Assembly (NCBI GenBank): GCA_964531735.1
Contig: CAZHGD010000003.1
Location: 62,001 to 126,000 of the forward strand
DNA from: CAZHGD01 sp964531735
GTDB taxonomy: Bacteria; Armatimonadota; UBA10988
Direction of reading: 5' to 3'
Length of the DNA stretch: 64,000 bases
Within the stretch, counting starts at the first letter, position 1. Each line of letters starts with the position of its first letter. Position numbers and translations under genes: made by a program. The notes under the pieces were generated by a model, which was not told the DNA's origin, searched no databases, and saw only the letters and a program-made list of their open reading frames with translations. Of the stretch, positions 60,243 through 64,000 are shown one piece after another.

Positions 60243-60919
60243 TGGTGCTCGCGGCAGTAGAGCCGTCCGCCGAACCGCTGGGGGTGATCGCGGCAGTGGC
60301 GCTGCTCGCCGATGGACAGCGGCAAGCCACACACCGCGCAGACACCCGTCGCCGCGTCCGGTGGCGCCATGCTGGTGGGCGGCGCGGGCAGCGTGGTGGT
60401 GGGCGGCGGCACCGCGCTGGTGCTGTCGGCGAGCAGGCGCTCCAGGTCAGCGCGGTCCAGCAACTCGACCTGGTTGGCCGCCGCCAGTTCGCGGGCCGCC
60501 GCGGTGAAGGTGCTGTTGGTGAGCACCACGGCCCGGTCGGCCTGGTACCAGGCGCGCGAGGCCACCACCTCCTGCACCGCCTGCACGCCGACCACGCGCC
60601 CGGACCGTTTGAGCTGGACGACCTCGCGGCCCTGGTCGCCGGTCAACACCAGGTCGGCCCCACGGTCGCCTTGCCGCGGCGTCTGCGCCACCTCGTAGCC
60701 CAGCCGCCCGTACAGCAGCGCCGCGAAGTCCTCGAACTCCGCGCCGCTCATGCCGTCGATCTGGGCCAGGCCCGCCCGGGCCAGGCGCTGGTGCCGCCGG
60801 CGTAGCCAGACCAGCTTGGCCAGCATGGCCGCCGCCGGCACGAGCAGCACCCACCAGATGGGCCTGGCCGACTTCAGCACGGCGGCCAGGAGTGCGGCCC
60901 ATCCGTCACTGCTGAGCAT
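60224..60919 (-). CDS. membrane-anchored Mrr-like restriction endonuclease domain protein
   Basis: A 231-residue protein with an N-terminal membrane helix (IWWVLLVPAAAMLAKLVWL, about 21-39), a basic stretch, an Mrr_cat nuclease domain (about 55-165) and a C-terminal zinc-ribbon-like Cys/His cluster (CAVCGLP, HCRDH, YCREH). The catalytic core is Asp89 in GDRGADLVL and the QxK motif VVQLKR (Gln102, Lys104), preceded by EFEDFAALLYGRLGYEV. No methyltransferase is adjacent, so this is not an ordinary restriction-modification pair. A role in cleaving foreign or damaged DNA near the membrane is inference from domains. Confidence 0.82.
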   Translation of the reverse strand: MLSSDGWAALLAAVLKSARPIWWVLLVPAAAMLAKLVWLRRRHQRLARAGLAQIDGMSGAEFEDFAALLYGRLGYEVAQTPRQGDRGADLVLTGDQGREVVQLKRSGRVVGVQAVQEVVASRAWYQADRAVVLTNSTFTAAARELAAANQVELLDRADLERLLADSTSAVPPPTTTLPAPPTSMAPPDAATGVCAVCGLPLSIGEQRHCRDHPQRFGGRLYCREHQRRRTG

Positions 60920-60952
60920 CCGCCGGCTCCCAACCGTCTCGGCCGCGGTCCC

Positions 60953-63166
60953 TCACGGACGTGGGGCCTCGACCAGTAGCGCGCTGTCGGCCGCGATGCG
61001 CGTCACGGCGACGTCGCGGCCCTCGAGTGTGACCGGCACCGGCCCGTCAGGCCCGACGGCCCGCACGGCGGGGCGGACGCCACTCGGCCAACCAGCCGCC
61101 GCCAGCGGCAGGCGCAGCCCGATGGCGCGCTCCTGCGCTGACGGGTTGACCACGGCCACCCCGACCGCGCCGTTGCTCGCTCGCCACGCGGTGGCCTGCA
61201 CCGCCGGCATGTCGATCTGGTAGCACTTGGTGGCCCGATAGGCAAACGGCGCCCACGACGGCACCCAGAGCAGCCAGTCGGGCAGCGGCACCGTGGCCAT
61301 CAAGGCGGCGTTGTCGCCCGCGACCGTGACCGGCTGGAGCAGCCGCCCGCGCACGAGGTAGTCATGGGCCTGGGCCCGCACGCGCACCAGGTTGCGCAGG
61401 TAGGCCAACTCGGCCTTGGCCCGCGGGTGCATGATGATCCGCGAGTGGATCCAGCCAAGCTGGCTGCCGCGCAGGAACGCCTCGGCCTGGTTCTGCCGGA
61501 ACGACAACGGGTGCGCGAAACCGGCTTCGGTGCAGTCGTCGGCGCGGAAGCCGAAGGGCGTCGCGCGGCCGGCGTAGACGGCTGCGAACAGCGGAATCGT
61601 GCGCCCAATGCTCGGTGGCACAAAGGGATTGTTGACGGTGCAGAAGCCGTCCCAGTCGCCCAGATAGCACTCGGCCGCGTGCTCGGTGGTCTGCGCCACC
61701 GTCGGCGGCAGCGTCCGCCGCAGCTTGGCCGACATCGCGCGGTAGCCTTCGATCCACCAGGTGCCGCCACCGAGGGGATGGCCGTGGCCCGGCGCGAAGC
61801 AAGGCACCGCCGCGGCGGCGCCGACTTCGTCGATGTAGACCGCGTCGGCCCCGTACTCGCGCACGGCGCGCTGGGCTTCGGCGGCCACCTTGTCATGCCA
61901 GCGCGGCAGCCACGGGCACATCACCACACAGTTGGTGTAGGCGCCGTAGAGCGAGCCGTCGGCCTTGCGGGCGGCCAGTTCATCGGCCTTCTCGGCCGCG
62001 TAGCTGGGGTTGTCACGACACCACACGCGGCCGTCCAGGTAGGGCATGACCTTGAAGCCGGCGCGCTTCGCCTCCTGCACCGCGGTGGTGAAACCATCGC
62101 GGGCGACGAAGTCCGGATAGCGCGACATGCCGCCTTGGCCCACCTGGTACCAGTTGTACCAGTGGATGAGCTTGTTCACCCCGGCGAAGACCTGCCCGGC
62201 GCGCGTCACGGCCTCGCTGTCCAGCGGGAACCACGAAGCGTCGTTGGTCAACTGCACATCGACCTCGCCGAACCAGCTCGCACCGCTCGGCGACTCGGCC
62301 GCCTGCCACCACGGTGTCTGCGCCGCGAAGGTCCGGTACCGTTCGGCCGCCGTGCGCCAGTCACCGGCGAACACGCCCAGGGCGGTCTCGTAGTCGGTGC
62401 GCCAACCGGCCGCGCCGGTCGCGGCGCTGTCCGGCCACGGCGACAGGACCAGTTCGACGCGTTCGTCCAGGGCACGCGCCCGCACCGTCTTCGACCCAGC
62501 CCGTGGATCGTGTGCCGCCAGATAGACGCCCTGGCCATCGCCGTAGAGTGCCAGCAACTGCAGCGAGGCCAGCATCGAGGGATAGGTGTCGCCGTAAGCC
62601 ATGCCGGGCTTGAGGTCGTACTCGACGCCGTCGCACCAGGGCACGGCCAGCTTGTGGTCCGGGCGCCGGAGCAGGTTGGTCAAGCGCGGGAACTCCACCT
62701 CGCTGAGCCGGTGACTCGCGGGCAGTTCGACGGCGATCGTCCAGTAGGAGAGCGGGTCGTTGGCGGCCACGCGCACGGTCGCGGTCACTTGGCCGGTGGC
62801 CTGGCCCAGGCTCAGGCGCCAGGTGAACACCGCGCGGTCGGCCAGCGCCGTGACCGACAGGGCCGTGGTCTGGTCCTCGGACAGCACCTGTTCGCCGGTG
62901 GCCGTGCGCACCTTGAGTTGCCACAGGCCGCCGGCCCCCGGTCGGCCCACCTCGTTGCGGCCGTTGGGCCGCGCCAGGCGGGCCAAGCGCAAGGTCCGGG
63001 CGTCGGTCACCAGGTCGAGGTCCAGCGCGCCGGTGTTCAGGGCGACGCGGGTGCCCGGGCCCTCGCGACTGGCGGTCACCAGGTCGGCGCGAGCAGCGCC
63101 GCTGACCAGCAGCACGAGAGCAGACAGCAGCAGGCGCGGCGGCGCCGGTTGACGGGTGGCGTGCAT
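60953..63166 (-). CDS. secreted DUF6259-like glycoside-hydrolase-fold protein
   Basis: A 737-residue exported protein; the signal peptide is RLLLSALVLLVSGAARA. An N-terminal beta-sandwich (GALDLDLVTDARTLRLARL) precedes a barrel-type domain with HWYNWYQVGQGGMSRYPDF, GFKVMPYLDGRVWC, CPWLPRWHDKV and GADAVYIDEVGAAAAVPC; the Asp-Glu in YIDEVG sits where GH-A or GH36-like enzymes hold catalytic acids. The overall pattern fits DUF6259, a family of putative glycosidases from polysaccharide degraders. The ATG at 63166 is chosen because it begins the signal peptide. Divergent from the next secreted gene across 239 bases in which I see only weak promoter-like sequence. Confidence 0.75.
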   Translation of the reverse strand: MHATRQPAPPRLLLSALVLLVSGAARADLVTASREGPGTRVALNTGALDLDLVTDARTLRLARLARPNGRNEVGRPGAGGLWQLKVRTATGEQVLSEDQTTALSVTALADRAVFTWRLSLGQATGQVTATVRVAANDPLSYWTIAVELPASHRLSEVEFPRLTNLLRRPDHKLAVPWCDGVEYDLKPGMAYGDTYPSMLASLQLLALYGDGQGVYLAAHDPRAGSKTVRARALDERVELVLSPWPDSAATGAAGWRTDYETALGVFAGDWRTAAERYRTFAAQTPWWQAAESPSGASWFGEVDVQLTNDASWFPLDSEAVTRAGQVFAGVNKLIHWYNWYQVGQGGMSRYPDFVARDGFTTAVQEAKRAGFKVMPYLDGRVWCRDNPSYAAEKADELAARKADGSLYGAYTNCVVMCPWLPRWHDKVAAEAQRAVREYGADAVYIDEVGAAAAVPCFAPGHGHPLGGGTWWIEGYRAMSAKLRRTLPPTVAQTTEHAAECYLGDWDGFCTVNNPFVPPSIGRTIPLFAAVYAGRATPFGFRADDCTEAGFAHPLSFRQNQAEAFLRGSQLGWIHSRIIMHPRAKAELAYLRNLVRVRAQAHDYLVRGRLLQPVTVAGDNAALMATVPLPDWLLWVPSWAPFAYRATKCYQIDMPAVQATAWRASNGAVGVAVVNPSAQERAIGLRLPLAAAGWPSGVRPAVRAVGPDGPVPVTLEGRDVAVTRIAADSALLVEAPRP

Positions 63167-63405
63167 GTGGTGAGTAGACAGTTGCCGCGCCGGGTGGGTT
63201 TGCCGGCGACCAACCGTCGGCGCTGCGGCTGGTCGAAGAGGCGGCGGCGGAACTGCACGGAGCGTGTTGGGCGATCTGCGGAATGGCAGCAGATCGGTCT
63301 GCGTCCTGAAGGGCATGCCGCCAGGACCCAGCGGGCGCGCGTGATCACCCCGGTGCTGGGCTGCCAGCGGAGTCTGTGCTATAGAGAGCGCTGTCGGAGC
63401 CGTCC

Positions 63406-64000
63406 ATGCGTATGCTGTTCCTCTCGCTCGTGCTGATCCACCCATTGGCCGCGGCCAACCTTCCGGTGGTAGCCAATCGCTGGACCCGGGTGCAGGCGGT
63501 GGGGCAGCCGGGGCAGGTGACCGGCTTCGACCTGCTGTGCGAGGTCCGTGGTGTCTGGCGGCCGGTGGCCGAAGTCCGGTGGTGCTCGGGCGACCGCTGG
63601 AGCTGCCGGAATGTGGCGCTCGCTGACGGCCAACTGCGATTCACCGGGTTCGACACCCACGGCACCGCAGGTAGCCCGCACCTGACGGCGGAGTCGGCTG
63701 TCAGCGTGCACCTCGACGCCGACGAGCGCTTCCCCGAAGTCGGCTTCCGTTTGGCCTGGGACGCCTTCGATGCCACGGCCTGGCGGGCCGCCTGGACCAA
63801 CCAGGCCCCGCTGTACTTCCTGCGGTGCACGCTGGCGCAACCAGCCGATGCCGCGCAGGTGTTCTACCAGGGCGGGATCCTCTACCCCGGCCCCGGGGTG
63901 GACCCGTACCCGATCACCTGTGAACCGATGCGAGGGCAGTGGGCGCCGCGGTGGTCGTACAGCGTCGCCTTCGGTGCCGACCCGACGCCGGCGGCGGGCC
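63406..64000 (+). CDS. secreted protein, 3'-truncated by the window edge
   Basis: The frame opens at ATG 63406 (or 63412) and runs off the end, 198 codons visible. The N-terminus is a signal peptide (LFLSLVLIHPLAAANLP). The visible part is beta-rich and has Trp/Cys-bearing turns (VWRPVAEVRWCSGDRWSC; FRLAWDAFDATAWRAAW), and looks like the N-terminal sandwich of a large exported carbohydrate-active protein. A possible -10 (TATAGA, 63380-63385) lies upstream. No family can be named from this fragment. Confidence 0.6.
   Translation, partial: MRMLFLSLVLIHPLAAANLPVVANRWTRVQAVGQPGQVTGFDLLCEVRGVWRPVAEVRWCSGDRWSCRNVALADGQLRFTGFDTHGTAGSPHLTAESAVSVHLDADERFPEVGFRLAWDAFDATAWRAAWTNQAPLYFLRCTLAQPADAAQVFYQGGILYPGPGVDPYPITCEPMRGQWAPRWSYSVAFGADPTPAAG

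Noticed and set aside
60224..60919. Calling the Mrr-like gene part of a restriction-modification system
   Set aside because: No methyltransferase or specificity subunit lies nearby; only the nuclease-type domain is supported.

Overview
The window is high-G+C bacterial DNA, densely packed with genes on both strands. The best taxonomic hint is the prepilin-like protein at 37234-38016. Its N-terminus ([14 protein letters not shown], then [17 protein letters not shown] and SNLKQIG) and late CDGHAKW motif are typical of the DUF1559 proteins abundant in Armatimonadota and Planctomycetes-type bacteria; I recall this exact flavour most from Armatimonadota. Other features fit: many secreted carbohydrate-active proteins, several Gfo/Idh/MocA oxidoreductases, a type 3 prolyl-tRNA synthetase and a bacterial microcompartment (BMC) locus. 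The phylum call is inference.

Layout. 1-2488: end of a secreted BNR/sortilin-repeat protein. 2489-3692: gene-poor, with a perfect 18-bp inverted repeat and one small membrane-protein gene (2860-3093, minus) behind a near-consensus promoter. 3693-7655: partial BMC operon (MocA dehydrogenase, class II aldolase, two BMC-H shell proteins, PduL, flavoprotein-like protein) with no aldehyde dehydrogenase and no pentameric BMC-P vertex protein. 7664-12832: UbiA-type prenyltransferase, GT2 glycosyltransferase, PASTA pseudokinase, ECF sigma factor and putative anti-sigma factor. 12998-19193: galU behind its own sigma70-like promoter, a phosphoesterase, a small DMT-type transporter, proS and a hybrid histidine kinase. 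19621-24976: MocA oxidoreductase, YbjN-like protein with a duplicated domain, GH38 alpha-mannosidase. 25121-30336: type IV pilus / type II secretion core (pilB, pilT, pilC, pilD). 30395-35360: carbohydrate or small-molecule metabolism genes. 35357-35484: two tandem REP-like repeats. 35518-42468: PAS sensor, DUF1559 prepilin, GH-like protein, beta-helix protein. 42530-46023: a TIR-TM-WD40 gene inside a 44-bp direct repeat of the 3' end of the neighbouring nucleoside phosphorylase gene. 46873-50189: amidohydrolase, secreted CBM-like protein, E1-alpha, rpmB. 50270-64000: secreted esterase, glycosidase-like proteins, a URO-D family protein, a membrane-anchored Mrr-like nuclease, a DUF6259-like protein and a truncated secreted protein.

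The two most distinctive findings are these. (1) The TIR-WD40 gene looks like a one-gene island that entered the 3' end of a phosphorylase gene and left that reading frame intact; the only mismatch between the two repeat copies is synonymous. (2) The BMC operon is stripped down: three of its products carry similar terminal amphipathic helices that could serve as cargo tags, and a strong hairpin separates the shell genes from pduL.

No rRNA, tRNA, CRISPR array, transposase or integrase was recognised. All family assignments are from motif recognition by eye, without database searches.
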